The notes: generated by a model from the sequence alone, not told the origin. A stretch of DNA of 64,000 bases from Archaeoglobus sp. UBA230 (GCA_002507545.1 DAVR01000029.1:122275-186274); one strand, 5' to 3'. Numbered from the stretch's first letter, positions 54,325 through 63,833 are shown. Translations and numbers: made by a program.

Positions 54325-54645
54325 ATGGAAGTATTCGGCGAAAATATTAGAGGAGCTATGTGCTACACCCTTGGCTTTGTCACGGGAGTGATATTTCTTC
54401 TCTTTGACAGGAGCCCCTTCGTCAGATTTCATGCCATGCAGTCTATACTCACATTCTCAACAATTACGGCACTTGAAATTATTTTACCGATTCTACCCGG
54501 TGGATTGATCCTTTCAAGGCTAATTTTTGGTTTCAGCTTCATAATATGGGCTTTCTGCATAATCAAGGCGTTTAGAGGTGATTACTTCAAGCTGCCGATA
54601 TTTGGCGATATAGCGGAGCAGCAGCTCAATGCTCCTTATATTTGA
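54325..54645 (+). CDS. Small DUF4870-like membrane protein
   Basis: ATG at 54325, four bases after GTGAT, gives 106 residues with three hydrophobic helices. The RGAMCYTLGFVTGVIFLLF opening and SPFVRFHAMQSILTF motif match the DUF4870/Tic20-like family of unknown function. The open frame begins earlier inside the DHH gene, but the ribosome binding site supports the later start. It follows the DHH gene by 16 bp. Confidence 0.75.
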   Translation: MEVFGENIRGAMCYTLGFVTGVIFLLFDRSPFVRFHAMQSILTFSTITALEIILPILPGGLILSRLIFGFSFIIWAFCIIKAFRGDYFKLPIFGDIAEQQLNAPYI

Positions 54646-54721
54646 CAGAAGTGGTATCAAGGTATTGACAATCAAAAACTATTTCTATTTCAGATTACAC
54701 TATTATAGATTGGGTGATCCG

Positions 54722-54877
54722 ATGAGACGATTCAACTGGAGAAAGTTCAGAAGAAAGGGTACGAGAAAACTTTCGAGCAAGGATGAAAAGTTGCTTGAGA
54801 GCAAGGTTACAGAGATAAAGAATGTCAGAACAGGAAGTATTAAGGAAATAGCAAGAGAAGTTCTTCCCGAAGAATGA
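54722..54877 (+). CDS. Small basic hypothetical protein
   Basis: ATG at 54722 follows GGTGATC and gives 51 residues with a strongly basic start (MRRFNWRKFRRKGTRK) and an acidic-basic second half. No family is recognised; the N-terminus could bind nucleic acid. It overlaps the ThiS-like gene as ATGA, so the two proteins may act together. The longer open frame to 54629 overlaps the previous gene and is rejected. Confidence 0.6.
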   Translation: MRRFNWRKFRRKGTRKLSSKDEKLLESKVTEIKNVRTGSIKEIAREVLPEE

Positions 54878-55077
54878 AGCTCAAAATTGTTTTCGTTGGG
54901 TTCGATAAAAAAGAGGAGATTCTGGAGGTCAATGGTCAGAAATATTCCGAAATCCTCGAATCACTCGGAATAAACCCTGAAACCGTTGTAATTGTAAAAG
55001 ATGGGCTTCCTGTGCCCACCGACGAGGTTGCGGAAGGTGGGGAGGTAAAGGTTGTCAGAGTGATTTCCGGTGGATAA
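54874..55077 (+). CDS. Ubiquitin-like ThiS/MoaD/SAMP family protein
   Basis: This 67-residue beta-grasp protein ends in a diglycine (VISGG), the point of adenylylation and thiocarboxylate or isopeptide formation. Family members act as sulfur carriers in thiamine, molybdopterin or tRNA thiolation, or as protein modifiers (SAMPs). The EILESLGINPETVVIVKDG segment is typical of ThiS. No E1-like or ThiG gene is adjacent; the window does contain thiL and two moeA genes, but they are distant. Confidence 0.88.
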   Translation: MKLKIVFVGFDKKEEILEVNGQKYSEILESLGINPETVVIVKDGLPVPTDEVAEGGEVKVVRVISGG

Positions 55078-55221
55078 TATTTAATTTTTTTTAATTATAA
55101 CAAATAAATTCCCAGATTGAAAAATTCAAAGAATAAAACATTATAAAAGCTTTGTTAGCACTTTTTACACCAGAAAGTTTTTTAAATGATTGCGATTACA
55201 AATTTCAGGGAGTGATGCCCC

Positions 55222-55503
55222 ATGCACAAAGAGGAAATCGTTCTTCTGCACATGACACTCTTCCACATTAAAAGGCTTTTCGAGAATGCAGGCATTGCCA
55301 ACGGCCATTTCAGGAGTTATGACGAACTCGGCGTTCAGCCAGTGCATATCCACAGAAGCAAGTCGGATCATAAAAAAGCCATACTGCTTCTTTGTAAGGG
55401 CATTTCTGAGGTTTTTAGAGAGCGCAGTCCAGACGATCTAATTGAAAACGAGAATTTGAGGATGCTCATCGAATCTATTGTTCCCGAATTGTGCGAACCA
55501 TGA
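55222..55503 (+). CDS. UPF0058 family protein
   Basis: This 93-residue helical protein belongs to the archaeal UPF0058 family, recognised from its opening MHKEEIVLLHMTLFHIKRL and VQPVHIHRSKSDHKKAI. The His-rich centre may bind metal. A GGGAGTGAT ribosome binding site precedes the ATG. The 144-bp upstream gap is very AT-rich, with a TATA-like TTTTTTAAATG, and contains no other gene. Function is unknown. It overlaps the convergent rimI by 29 bp. Confidence 0.82.
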   Translation: MHKEEIVLLHMTLFHIKRLFENAGIANGHFRSYDELGVQPVHIHRSKSDHKKAILLLCKGISEVFRERSPDDLIENENLRMLIESIVPELCEP

Positions 55504-55924
55504 GATAAGCGTCTTCTCCATCGCTGTAGTAGCCGGGTATAACCTCCACAATCACAAATCCAAATTTTTTATACAACTGCTGGGCAGGGATGTTTGAAAC
55601 TCTCACCTCGAGCATAATCTTTCTTTTTCCCCTACCCACAAGCCTGTCAATTGCACTTTTAAGCAGCATCTTTCCTATTCCCATTCCCCTGAACTCTTTC
55701 CTGACGGCAAAGGCTATGATTTTGCTCGTCACATCGTCAATATCCATTGTTACAATGTAACCCGCTATTTTACTGCCAATATCGGCAACGAGCAGGTCAC
55801 TACCATAGGTGATGTAAACATAGACATCATAGGCTGGATTTCTTGACGAGAAGGCTTCCTTATCTATCTCCAGTATCTCCTTGAAATCACGGTTGGTGTA
55901 CTCCCTAATCACCACGCTCTGCAC
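55475..55924 (-). CDS. RimI-type N-alpha-acetyltransferase (GNAT)
   Basis: This 149-residue GNAT protein has IIAFAVRKEFRGMGIGKMLL, the acetyl-CoA motif A, and the LEVRVSNIPAQQLYKKFGF motif B of RimI/Ard1 enzymes. It acetylates protein N-termini. GTG at 55924 lies about 25 nt downstream of a minus-strand TATA (TTTATATAC, 55955-55947), so the message is leaderless. It is divergent from the UPF0146 gene. Confidence 0.88.
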   Translation of the reverse strand: MQSVVIREYTNRDFKEILEIDKEAFSSRNPAYDVYVYITYGSDLLVADIGSKIAGYIVTMDIDDVTSKIIAFAVRKEFRGMGIGKMLLKSAIDRLVGRGKRKIMLEVRVSNIPAQQLYKKFGFVIVEVIPGYYSDGEDAYLMVRTIREQ

Positions 55925-55960
55925 AAAATTTAATTGTCTTTTTGTGTATATAAAATATTC

Positions 55961-56344
55961 ATGCTGAGGTTAGCCGAGTTCATATCCAGAAACTACAGTG
56001 GAAAGGTTTTAGAGGTTGGAATAGGCAATTTTACTGCGGTTGCAGAAGAGTTGGCATCCAACGGCTTATCGGTCGTTGCTACAGATGTTGTGAAAAGGAG
56101 AGTTCCAAAGGGCATTGAGTTTCACGTTGATGATATCAGACATCCAAAACTGGAAATTTACGGGGGTGTAAAGCTCGTGTACTCCATCAGACCTCCGCCT
56201 GAGTTAGTGAAATACATTCTTAGAGTCTCAATGGCAGTTGAGGCGGATTGTATAATCAAACCACTTTATGGAGATTACTTTGATGGAGAGCTTGTGAACT
56301 ACAGGGGTCTGCCCTTTTACCTTTTCAGGAGGGGGGTGGGATGA
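55961..56344 (+). CDS. UPF0146 family protein
   Basis: ATG at 55961 gives 127 residues of the archaeal UPF0146 family (LEVGIGNFTAVAEELASNG, VATDVVKR, VKLVYSIRPPPEL). The pattern resembles a small Rossmann methyltransferase-like fold, with the LEVGIG strand in the SAM-binding position, but no activity is known. It overlaps the next gene as ATGA. The TATA box lies too close to this ATG for a normal leaderless start, so it probably serves rimI. Confidence 0.82.
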   Translation: MLRLAEFISRNYSGKVLEVGIGNFTAVAEELASNGLSVVATDVVKRRVPKGIEFHVDDIRHPKLEIYGGVKLVYSIRPPPELVKYILRVSMAVEADCIIKPLYGDYFDGELVNYRGLPFYLFRRGVG

Positions 56345-56751
56345 TTAAGTTTGTTGAAGTTGAGCTTGATGGGTTTGGAGATATGGCTGACATAACGGGA
56401 GAAGTCAGGGAGTTTGCCAGACAGAGCGGGGTTGATGAGGGTGCTGTTTTGGTCTTTAATATTGGTTCTACGGGTGCAATTACAACGATCGAATACGAAC
56501 CGGGGCTGAAAAAGGATTTACCGAGAATTATGGAGAAAATAGCCCCTTATCAGGAAGATTATGAGCATCACAAGGCGTGGGGAGACGATAACGGTTCGGG
56601 ACATGTGAGGGCAAGCATAATTGGTCCCTCCCTGCTTGTGCCATTCAAGGATGGGGAACTTCTACTCGGCAGATGGCAACAAATAGTGGTGATAAATTTC
56701 GACACGAGGCGCAGAACAAGGAAAGTTGTGTTGCAGATACTCAGGGCGTGA
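56341..56751 (+). CDS. YjbQ/UPF0047 family protein
   Basis: This 136-residue protein has the UPF0047 signature GSTGAITTIEYEPGLKKDL and the histidine-rich GHVRASIIGPSLLVPF near residue 94. Family members have weak thiamine-phosphate synthase-like activity, but the physiological role is unsettled. It is coupled to the UPF0146 gene and to priS, which begins 1 bp after its stop codon. Confidence 0.9.
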   Translation: MIKFVEVELDGFGDMADITGEVREFARQSGVDEGAVLVFNIGSTGAITTIEYEPGLKKDLPRIMEKIAPYQEDYEHHKAWGDDNGSGHVRASIIGPSLLVPFKDGELLLGRWQQIVVINFDTRRRTRKVVLQILRA

Positions 56752-56752
56752 C

Positions 56753-57778
56753 ATGAACCTCACGAAACTATACCTCGAAAAAAAGTTTGAGGAGTACTAT
56801 TCGAGAAATGACTTAGCATTACCAACCAGATATAAAAACAGGGAGTTTGCCTTCGTCCCTTTAGAACTTCTTCCGGATTTCGTGATGCTTAGGCACATCT
56901 CCTTCAAATCCTATGAAGATTTCAAAACTTATGTGCTTTCAAAAGTACCTGCACACATCTACTTCTCCTCTGCCTACTACGAAAAGCCTGATGAAGCTAA
57001 AATGGAGGATAAGGGCTGGATAGGTGCTGACTTAATCTTCGACATAGATGCAGACCATCTACCGGTTAAAACCCAATCCTTGGATAAAGCACTGGAACTG
57101 TCCAAAAGAGAAGTTAAGAAGCTTGTTGCCGTCTTAAGGTCTGATTTTGGCATCAGAGACATGAACATATACTTCTCCGGCGGGAGAGGTTATCACGTTC
57201 ATATACACGACGATGAATTTCTGGGCTTGGGTAGCGGGGAGAGAAGAGAGATAGTTGATTATCTAACACTTAATTCGCCGAAAATTGTCGAGGATGGAAG
57301 GTTGCTGGAATCAAACGCTGCAAGGAGGGTTGTAAATTACATGAGAAGGAAACTTGATGAGGACGAGGCTCTCTCAAGAAAGCTTAAAATTAAACCGAAA
57401 GAGTTTAGGAGAGATAGACTTACTAAAAAGGCTGTAAAAGCAATTGAAAAGTTCAGAGAAGAGGCAGAGAGGGTTTTGAGAATTCATATTGATGCTCCCG
57501 TGACTGCTGACGTGAAAAGACTGATAAGGTTGCCCGGTAGTCTGCACGGAAAAACGGGATTGAGAGTGACAGAAGTATGGGATATAGATGAATTTAATCC
57601 TCTGAAGGATGCCGTTGCCTTCGGAGATGAAGAGGTTGTGTTGAGGGTCAACAAAAGAATTAATCTCAAAATCGGAGATATGAATACGAAAATTTATCCG
57701 GGAAGGATTAAGCTTCCAGAATATGCCGCCATCTTCCTTATCTGCAGAGGAATTGCGGTTTACGAAGGTATGGCTTAG
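56753..57778 (+). CDS. priS: DNA primase small subunit (PriS)
   Basis: This 341-residue catalytic subunit of archaeal primase makes RNA/DNA primers with PriL. The catalytic acids are in [11 protein letters not shown] near residue 103, and the [13 protein letters not shown] motif near 145 binds nucleotide. The C-terminal part ([22 protein letters not shown]) is typical. ATG at 56753 is chosen over the frame open at 56726 because family members start with the [14 protein letters not shown] helix. Its last 4 bp overlap the convergent nikR. Confidence 0.95.
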   Translation: MNLTKLYLEKKFEEYYSRNDLALPTRYKNREFAFVPLELLPDFVMLRHISFKSYEDFKTYVLSKVPAHIYFSSAYYEKPDEAKMEDKGWIGADLIFDIDADHLPVKTQSLDKALELSKREVKKLVAVLRSDFGIRDMNIYFSGGRGYHVHIHDDEFLGLGSGERREIVDYLTLNSPKIVEDGRLLESNAARRVVNYMRRKLDEDEALSRKLKIKPKEFRRDRLTKKAVKAIEKFREEAERVLRIHIDAPVTADVKRLIRLPGSLHGKTGLRVTEVWDIDEFNPLKDAVAFGDEEVVLRVNKRINLKIGDMNTKIYPGRIKLPEYAAIFLICRGIAVYEGMA

Positions 57779-58197
57779 TCTTCAAATTTCTTCACTGCCG
57801 TAATTAACTTGACATTCAGAACGCCTCTTGTCGCAGATAGTTTGTCAACCAGACCTCTTATCTTGTCCATCCTTCCCTTAACGAGGATCAGTTCGAGACA
57901 CTGATCTTTGTTGAGATGTATGTGTGTGCTGGACGTAACAACATCATTGTAGTCGTGCTGAAGGTCAATTATTACGTCACTCACACCCTTCACGTTGTGG
58001 TCGTAAACAACAACCATCACCCCTACAACCTCTCCCCTCTCACTCTCAAGCCACCTATACTCCGAAATGTAGTTTCTTATCGCATCTCTTATTGCTTCAC
58101 TTCTCGAAGAGTAACCTCTCGTAGATATTATCCTATCAAATTCATCGAGAAGGTTCTTGGGTAAGCTAACTCCAATCCTCGTTATGCCTTCTTCCAT
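57775..58197 (-). CDS. nikR: NikR nickel-responsive repressor
   Basis: This 140-residue protein has an N-terminal ribbon-helix-helix ([20 protein letters not shown]) and a C-terminal ACT-like domain whose nickel ligands are conserved: His in DLQHDYND, His-X-His in STHIHL and Cys in DQCLEL. It represses nickel uptake when nickel is sufficient. No nickel transporter or NikR dyad was found next to it in the window. Confidence 0.95.
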   Translation of the reverse strand: MEEGITRIGVSLPKNLLDEFDRIISTRGYSSRSEAIRDAIRNYISEYRWLESERGEVVGVMVVVYDHNVKGVSDVIIDLQHDYNDVVTSSTHIHLNKDQCLELILVKGRMDKIRGLVDKLSATRGVLNVKLITAVKKFED

Positions 58198-58279
58198 GTA
58201 ACCATTTTGAGGTTAATTTATAAAAATATATCTCTACATGACTAAAAAGTTAAGTATAACGATTTTATTAGAATATTAC

Positions 58280-59653
58280 ATGCTAGTCTCAAGGAGAAAG
58301 TTTCTGACTGTGGCGGCATCAACAGCTCTTGCAACACTTGGATTTCCTTTCCTATCAAAATCCGGAGCAACTCGTGGATTTGGTAACGCTGAAGAAATTG
58401 AGAGAGTCATTTTAATGATTCTCGATGGCTCGAGATATGAGTACGTGTACAGAATGCCGCATTTGAGAAAAATTGTGGAAAATTTTGGTTTCAGCTTCAC
58501 GAACGCTGAGACCATCATGACTTCAAACACGGTAGCCGCTCACGTTTCCATCATAACAGGAGCTTACCCTGAGAAAACAGGTGTATCAGGTAATGCGATA
58601 TACATCCGTGAGGAGGACTTTTATCAGTTCGTGATGCACAGTCCGCGACATATTCAGGCTGAAACGATGGTTGAATCGGTGAAAAAGCAGGATGATGGGA
58701 TAAAGGTTGCCTTCGTAACGGGAAAGTGGAGAGTGCCATCAAACATAGCCTTCAGCAGAGATGGGGGGCTTATTGCAGATATCGTTCTAACGGGCTATAG
58801 ATCGGGAATTCCCATCACACCTGTCGAATACAGGAATGTGGTCGGAATTCCCGAAATACACAGGCAGTCATTGGGCAGTGACGTTAGGGATTCTTGGTGC
58901 ATTCCAGCAGCCTATCAGGTCATTAAGAGAGATGATCCTGACTTCATGATGCTGAACCTCGCTTCAACGGATGTTCTTGAGCACATATATGGTCCCGACT
59001 CTCCGAAATTCGCTCCTCATCTTCTCGACCTCGATTCGATGCTTGCACTGCTTTTCAAAAAGCTGGAAAATGAAGGTAAGCTCTCCTCAACTCTTTTCGT
59101 CATAACATCCGATCATGGTCAGCATAACATTTACAACGTGTTCAACATGGCTGAATTTCTGAAAAAGAATGGTTATGAAGCTGAAATTCTCCTTGAAGGT
59201 AGCTCTGCCTTTTTGTATCTCCGTGAACCTGAGAAGAGGGGGGAGGTTGTTGAGCTTTTGAATGGTTTGAAGGCAAAGGGTATCGTCAAGGAGGCGCTGC
59301 CAGTGGAAGATTATCACAGATATAGTCTGCCCAAGAACGGGTGGGCAGGAGATGTTCTCGTTATTCTGCAGGAGGGTTGGGTCGCGGGCTTCTGGGGATT
59401 GACTTCAACTGACGCCAAAATACCTCTCAGAAGGATCAGGAGCGAAGTTTCTGTTCCCGGTGACCACGGTGGGAATTCGAGTAACGAAATACATGTTCCT
59501 ATGATCTTCATTGGTCCAGGAATACAACCCGGATCGTCGAGTGAGAGAGTCTCAATAGTTGATGTAGCTCCTACAATATGCGACCTCATGGGGTGGAAGA
59601 TGCCCGCTGATGCTCAGGGGAGAAGCTTGGCAGAGGTGATAGGATATGCCTGA
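58280..59653 (+). CDS. Tat-exported alkaline phosphatase superfamily phosphodiesterase
   Basis: ATG at 58280 gives 457 residues opening with a twin-arginine signal (SRRKFLTVAAS). The enzyme belongs to the type I phosphodiesterase/nucleotide pyrophosphatase group: metal ligand in LMILDGSRYEY, nucleophile Thr/Ser region TIMTSNTVAAHVSIITG, ITSDHGQHN and GDHGGN. It acts outside the cell on a phosphate ester or phosphodiester. The open frame to 58238 is AT-rich and would spoil the signal. It overlaps the next membrane protein by 8 bp. Confidence 0.85.
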   Translation: MLVSRRKFLTVAASTALATLGFPFLSKSGATRGFGNAEEIERVILMILDGSRYEYVYRMPHLRKIVENFGFSFTNAETIMTSNTVAAHVSIITGAYPEKTGVSGNAIYIREEDFYQFVMHSPRHIQAETMVESVKKQDDGIKVAFVTGKWRVPSNIAFSRDGGLIADIVLTGYRSGIPITPVEYRNVVGIPEIHRQSLGSDVRDSWCIPAAYQVIKRDDPDFMMLNLASTDVLEHIYGPDSPKFAPHLLDLDSMLALLFKKLENEGKLSSTLFVITSDHGQHNIYNVFNMAEFLKKNGYEAEILLEGSSAFLYLREPEKRGEVVELLNGLKAKGIVKEALPVEDYHRYSLPKNGWAGDVLVILQEGWVAGFWGLTSTDAKIPLRRIRSEVSVPGDHGGNSSNEIHVPMIFIGPGIQPGSSSERVSIVDVAPTICDLMGWKMPADAQGRSLAEVIGYA

Positions 59654-60161
59654 TACACAAGGACTCAGAGCATTGGCAACTGTTTTCACATCAGGTCTGC
59701 TGGTTTCTGGTAGCTTTCTGATTAATGGCGGAAGGACTGAATGGTATATGCTTAAATTACTTTACAGACTTTTTGGAGATGTTACCCTATCAGAATCCGG
59801 ATTTCTATTTACTGGCACACTTCTCTACCTTCTGCTCTGGGCATATCTCTCGACATCAATATACCTCCTGCTCAGAGCCTTCGGAAATCAGGCAAGCTTT
59901 GGTGATACATTCAGCTCTGTGTCGGATGGTTTCTTCCTGCCACAGCTTTTAGTCTTCCCATTCGGCCTGTTCTCCAACTACTACGTTCACATGGCTGGAC
60001 TGGTCATTTTTGGATTGCTACTGCCCATCTCCCTGACACCCCACACCTTAAGAAAATCATGTAGGGCGGATTTTTACAGAAGGTCTCTATTCTTTATGCT
60101 CTCATTGTATCTGCTCCTCCTCTTCTGGACGAGCGTCTTCGAACCATTGGGGGTGATATGA
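59646..60161 (+). CDS. Membrane protein of unknown function
   Basis: This 171-residue protein has about five hydrophobic segments (for example LFTGTLLYLLLWAYLSTSIY and LFFMLSLYLLLLFWTSVF). I do not recognise its family; it has a weak Yip1-like flavour, like its neighbour. It overlaps the phosphodiesterase gene by 8 bp and the next gene by 4 bp, so all three are translated together and may form an envelope complex. Confidence 0.65.
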   Translation: MPDTQGLRALATVFTSGLLVSGSFLINGGRTEWYMLKLLYRLFGDVTLSESGFLFTGTLLYLLLWAYLSTSIYLLLRAFGNQASFGDTFSSVSDGFFLPQLLVFPFGLFSNYYVHMAGLVIFGLLLPISLTPHTLRKSCRADFYRRSLFFMLSLYLLLLFWTSVFEPLGVI

Positions 60162-60760
60162 TGAGGATTCAGACTGAGATTCAGATAATAAAAAGTGTTT
60201 TCTCCAACCCTGCCAGAGCCATTCAGATACTTGACAGCAATCCAAGCAAAGTTAGAGCAGCATTTTATCTTGTCTTCTGCGCCGCCTTTTTCTCACTGAA
60301 TTATCTTTACGGCACCTACATCGGAAACCCAGCCGCCTACTGGATCGTTGCCTTTCCCGCCATCTTTACATACAACCTTGTCACACTGCTCATGATGTTT
60401 GTAGTTCTCACACTGGCAGGCATTTTTCTTGGTTCCGGAGACTATCCCGCAAAAAGTCTCTTCAGAAATCTAATGGTTGTCGTTCTTATTCCGCACAGCC
60501 TTCTGATCTTAGCTGGAATTGTGATCGGGATTGTGTCAGCAATCACAAAGCAGTTTTACATCGGTATTGCAGCAATGGAGTATGGCGTAATCCTCGCCAC
60601 AGCTTTCGCAGCTACGCTGTCCGCATTCACCCTGAACAGAACGAGAAACGTTCATGAGGTCCTTTCAATGATCGTAGGGATTATAACATCGGTAGTCTTC
60701 ATAATACTGGCTCTCTTCCTGTTCCTATACATCTATGCAAATGTTGTTTACAGCCTTTAA
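60158..60760 (+). CDS. Yip1-like membrane protein
   Basis: This 200-residue protein has about five hydrophobic helices after an N-terminal cytoplasmic segment with FSNPARAIQILDSNPS, a pattern of archaeal Yip1-domain proteins. The function in archaea is unknown. It starts inside the previous gene (ATGA overlap) and overlaps the convergent GTPase gene by 4 bp. Confidence 0.68.
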   Translation: MMRIQTEIQIIKSVFSNPARAIQILDSNPSKVRAAFYLVFCAAFFSLNYLYGTYIGNPAAYWIVAFPAIFTYNLVTLLMMFVVLTLAGIFLGSGDYPAKSLFRNLMVVVLIPHSLLILAGIVIGIVSAITKQFYIGIAAMEYGVILATAFAATLSAFTLNRTRNVHEVLSMIVGIITSVVFIILALFLFLYIYANVVYSL

Positions 60761-62325
60761 ACGAAAATTTTTGTTATCTCTCCCATCCCCTTGCTTCTTC
60801 CCTCGCGGAAAATGAACTTCTGTCCTTCATAAACATACTGCGGATGGTATTTGAACTTCATCCTTACCTTTCCTCTATCACCTGACTTCAGATACTCCCT
60901 GTCCATTTCCACAAATGTAACAGTTTCAGAAATCGTCTCGACATGCATTACCGGCTCGTAGCCGACGCTGATAAGTGTTGGGTGTGTAAAGACGTAAACA
61001 TCGGCCTCAAACTCCCACACAGCATTGAGCTCATTTCTGCTAAGCACCATTCCCCGTCTGAGTTCATCGTATCTTACGCCCTTCAGCGCTGCACCAATTA
61101 TGTCTCCGCTCTTTGCCCTATCTATCCTGTAATGATGCATCTCAATGCTCTGAACCTTGACCTTCCGAAATCCTCCATTCTCAAATGGTCCTATGTATAC
61201 TTCCTCCCCCTCTCTAAGCTCTCCACTCTTTACACTCCCACTCACAACAGTTCCAACACCCGTAACCCTGTAAATCTTGTCTATATACATCAAAAAGTCC
61301 CTTTCTGCCGTGTAGCGCTTGGGAAGGTGTAAAAACATCTTCTCAAGAATGTCGTAACCCTCAAGGGTAATTGCTGAAGTAACAATTATTGGGACCACAA
61401 GCCTGTTCTCCGCCAGAAGTTCAGAGGCTTTTTTCGCATCATTCTCACTTTTAACGAGCATCGGAACCCTTCCAACCATTCTTAGAGTTGACGAGACCTC
61501 CTGAACAACCTCCTCAAGTCCCTCCGCGCTGACCATATCTGCTTTGGTTATGGCAACTATAACTGGCAAATCCATTGCGAGCATTATTCCGAGGTGTTCC
61601 TTCGTTGTCCTCATAACTCCATCGTCTGCAGCAACAACGAGCAGTCCATAGTCTATTTTCTGACCCAGCAAACCCCTTATGGTCGTCCTCAACCATGGCT
61701 CATGACCAACTGTATCAACGAAGCTGACGAGTTTATCAGCGTTTTCAACAACAAGCGCCTTCTCTCCTTTGTTCATGGGATTTTTCAGCCTCATCACGTT
61801 TCCATTTTTGTATCCAAATACAGCAAAGTTGATTTCAGCGCTCAACCCTCTTTCGATCTCATGCTTGAGAACGTCGAGATAGACCCTCGTCGCCCCATCT
61901 CCATCATCCGGCTTTCCCGTGATGAGGCAGCCGACAAGCGTGGACTTTCCGTGATCAACATGTCCAGCAGTTCCAACGAGGATGTGCTCCTTTGCATTGG
62001 CTTTTCTAATCTCAACTACACCAACAACTCCTCCATTTACGCTGTATCTCTCAACCGAGCTTATTTCAGCCTCCACTTCTTCAGCAAGTCTTTTGAGAAC
62101 ATCAATTGTTTCCTTAAATTTCTCCTCCTCAATCCCTCTTATCTGCCCTGAGTCGGAAACACCAACGACATAAATAGCCTTTCCCTTTCCCATTATGATC
62201 CTGTGGTTCATCTGGCAGGCAAGCTGCCTAAACCTACCCTCCCTGAGGTGGTAGGATGTCAAAAACTCCTTAAATTCAACGTTTTCTCCCTCTCCCCTTC
62301 TGACGAGTTGGAGCACTTTTTCCAC
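60757..62325 (-). CDS. GTPBP1-like translational GTPase
   Basis: This 522-residue protein has an N-terminal alpha/beta domain (residues 1-110) and then an EF-Tu-like GTPase: G1 GTAGHVDHGKST, G3 DTVGHEPW and G4 TKAD, followed by two beta-barrel domains. The order matches the archaeal GTPBP1/GTPBP2 family. Eukaryotic GTPBP1 delivers aminoacyl-tRNA and affects mRNA decay; the archaeal role is unclear. It is not EF-1alpha, because of the N-terminal extension and divergent barrels. Confidence 0.88.
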   Translation of the reverse strand: MEKVLQLVRRGEGENVEFKEFLTSYHLREGRFRQLACQMNHRIIMGKGKAIYVVGVSDSGQIRGIEEEKFKETIDVLKRLAEEVEAEISSVERYSVNGGVVGVVEIRKANAKEHILVGTAGHVDHGKSTLVGCLITGKPDDGDGATRVYLDVLKHEIERGLSAEINFAVFGYKNGNVMRLKNPMNKGEKALVVENADKLVSFVDTVGHEPWLRTTIRGLLGQKIDYGLLVVAADDGVMRTTKEHLGIMLAMDLPVIVAITKADMVSAEGLEEVVQEVSSTLRMVGRVPMLVKSENDAKKASELLAENRLVVPIIVTSAITLEGYDILEKMFLHLPKRYTAERDFLMYIDKIYRVTGVGTVVSGSVKSGELREGEEVYIGPFENGGFRKVKVQSIEMHHYRIDRAKSGDIIGAALKGVRYDELRRGMVLSRNELNAVWEFEADVYVFTHPTLISVGYEPVMHVETISETVTFVEMDREYLKSGDRGKVRMKFKYHPQYVYEGQKFIFREGRSKGMGEITKIFV

Positions 62326-62348
62326 AATCTAACTTTGTCTTGGGTGAT

Positions 62349-63833
62349 TTAATTTTTTGGATTATTCATCACTCTCCTCAGGTAATCCCTCATTCTCTCT
62401 GACTCAAGCCATCCTTCGTCAAGGCTCCTGATAAGCTCGTTAATCTTCGCCACCTGTTTCAAAATTTTCTCTCTAACCTTTTCATTCGCTTCAAGTTCTG
62501 CAGTCAGTGAGATAGCTGCGAGAGGATTACGAATTTGGTCAACGAGAATTGCAAATTGCTCTATATTCTTCTCAATCTGTTTAAACGCCATTAATTTATC
62601 TCTTTCGACTTTTATGGCGTTTAAAGCAAAGGCTATATCCTCGGCGAGAGCTTCGAGCATTTTCTTTTCTTCATCAAGGAAACTCTCACTTGAAGCAACT
62701 GAAATTTCCCCAAAGACTTCTCCATTATGTTTTAATGGAAATACAACAAAATTTTTAGGCTTTACAGCCGGTTCAGTGACTCCATCGCGACCTGAAGTTT
62801 TACAAATAACCTTCCCGTTATAGCATATTGCAGCAAGTTCGTATAGCTCAGATAACCTTTCTGCTGCCTTAACAAGTAAAGCCTCCACGTCTTTTTCCCT
62901 CGCTATTATTTCGTTTATCTCATTTATGACTCGAAGGGTTTTGTTAAGCTTCTCTATCTCTTGTTGCATCTTTACTCTCTCGGTCACATCTACAAGGGTC
63001 CCTATAATGGCCGGTTTTCCCTTAAAAATTGTTCTCGAGCCGTATACTTCGTTAATCCTTATCTCACCGTCCTTCCTTACAATCCTCACGTGATAGTTCA
63101 CCGAGTCCACCTTTCCCTCTATCCTCAGTTTTATGTTTCTTTCAACAGTTTTCCTATCTTCTGGATGGACAAAATCCATTGGTGGTTTTCCGATAATCTC
63201 TTCAACTTTATAACCCCAAAGTTCCGCCATTTTAGGATTGATGTACTGAAAAACCCCATCCTGTATCAGGTAAATGCCTACGAGAGATTTCTCTGCCAGC
63301 ACTCTAAACATCTCCTCAGATTCCCTCAATCTCTCCTCCAGTTCTTTTCTAAGAGTTATGTCTCTTGCAATGCCATGAATTACCACCACACCACCTTTCC
63401 TCAGAAGGGGTCTCGCCCTAACCTCAAGCCATATTCTTTTTCCGTCCTTTCTCCTGCATAGGACTTCCAGTGGTTTTTCCTGTTCTTTGCGCGTTTTGAC
63501 CATTCTTTCAATTCTTTCTAACACAATTGGCAGGTATTCTTTGTCTACAATGTCCTCTATTTTAACATTACCTAAATCTTCCCTACTATATCCAAGAATT
63601 TCTAAACCCATTCTATTCGCATCGGTTATCACGCCTTGCAAATTAATTACGAAAAGTATGTCGTTAGCGTTCTCCCACAGCTCTCTATATCTCTTTTCAC
63701 TCTCCTCAAATTTATTTCTATCAATAATAATAACATCATAATCTTCACCTTGACAGATGTCAAACTCCCCGGATAAAGTACGCTCCAGAGTTCTCCTGAT
63801 TCTTCCCACTCCAACATCAATCTTAATCTTCAT
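62349..63833 (-). CDS. PAS/GAF sensor protein with a degenerate histidine-kinase tail
   Basis: This 494-residue protein begins with a short strand-rich segment (YDVIIIDRN), then two PAS domains (about residues 45-165 and 170-290), and a GAF-like domain (about 300-420). The tail resembles a HisKA dimerisation helix, but where kinases have HDLRNPL it reads DQIRNPLAAIS, with Gln in place of the phosphorylated His. No ATP-binding domain follows. It is therefore a sensor without its own kinase activity and may act through a partner. No transmembrane segment is visible, so it senses cytoplasmic signals. Confidence 0.88.
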   Translation of the reverse strand: MKIKIDVGVGRIRRTLERTLSGEFDICQGEDYDVIIIDRNKFEESEKRYRELWENANDILFVINLQGVITDANRMGLEILGYSREDLGNVKIEDIVDKEYLPIVLERIERMVKTRKEQEKPLEVLCRRKDGKRIWLEVRARPLLRKGGVVVIHGIARDITLRKELEERLRESEEMFRVLAEKSLVGIYLIQDGVFQYINPKMAELWGYKVEEIIGKPPMDFVHPEDRKTVERNIKLRIEGKVDSVNYHVRIVRKDGEIRINEVYGSRTIFKGKPAIIGTLVDVTERVKMQQEIEKLNKTLRVINEINEIIAREKDVEALLVKAAERLSELYELAAICYNGKVICKTSGRDGVTEPAVKPKNFVVFPLKHNGEVFGEISVASSESFLDEEKKMLEALAEDIAFALNAIKVERDKLMAFKQIEKNIEQFAILVDQIRNPLAAISLTAELEANEKVREKILKQVAKINELIRSLDEGWLESERMRDYLRRVMNNPKN

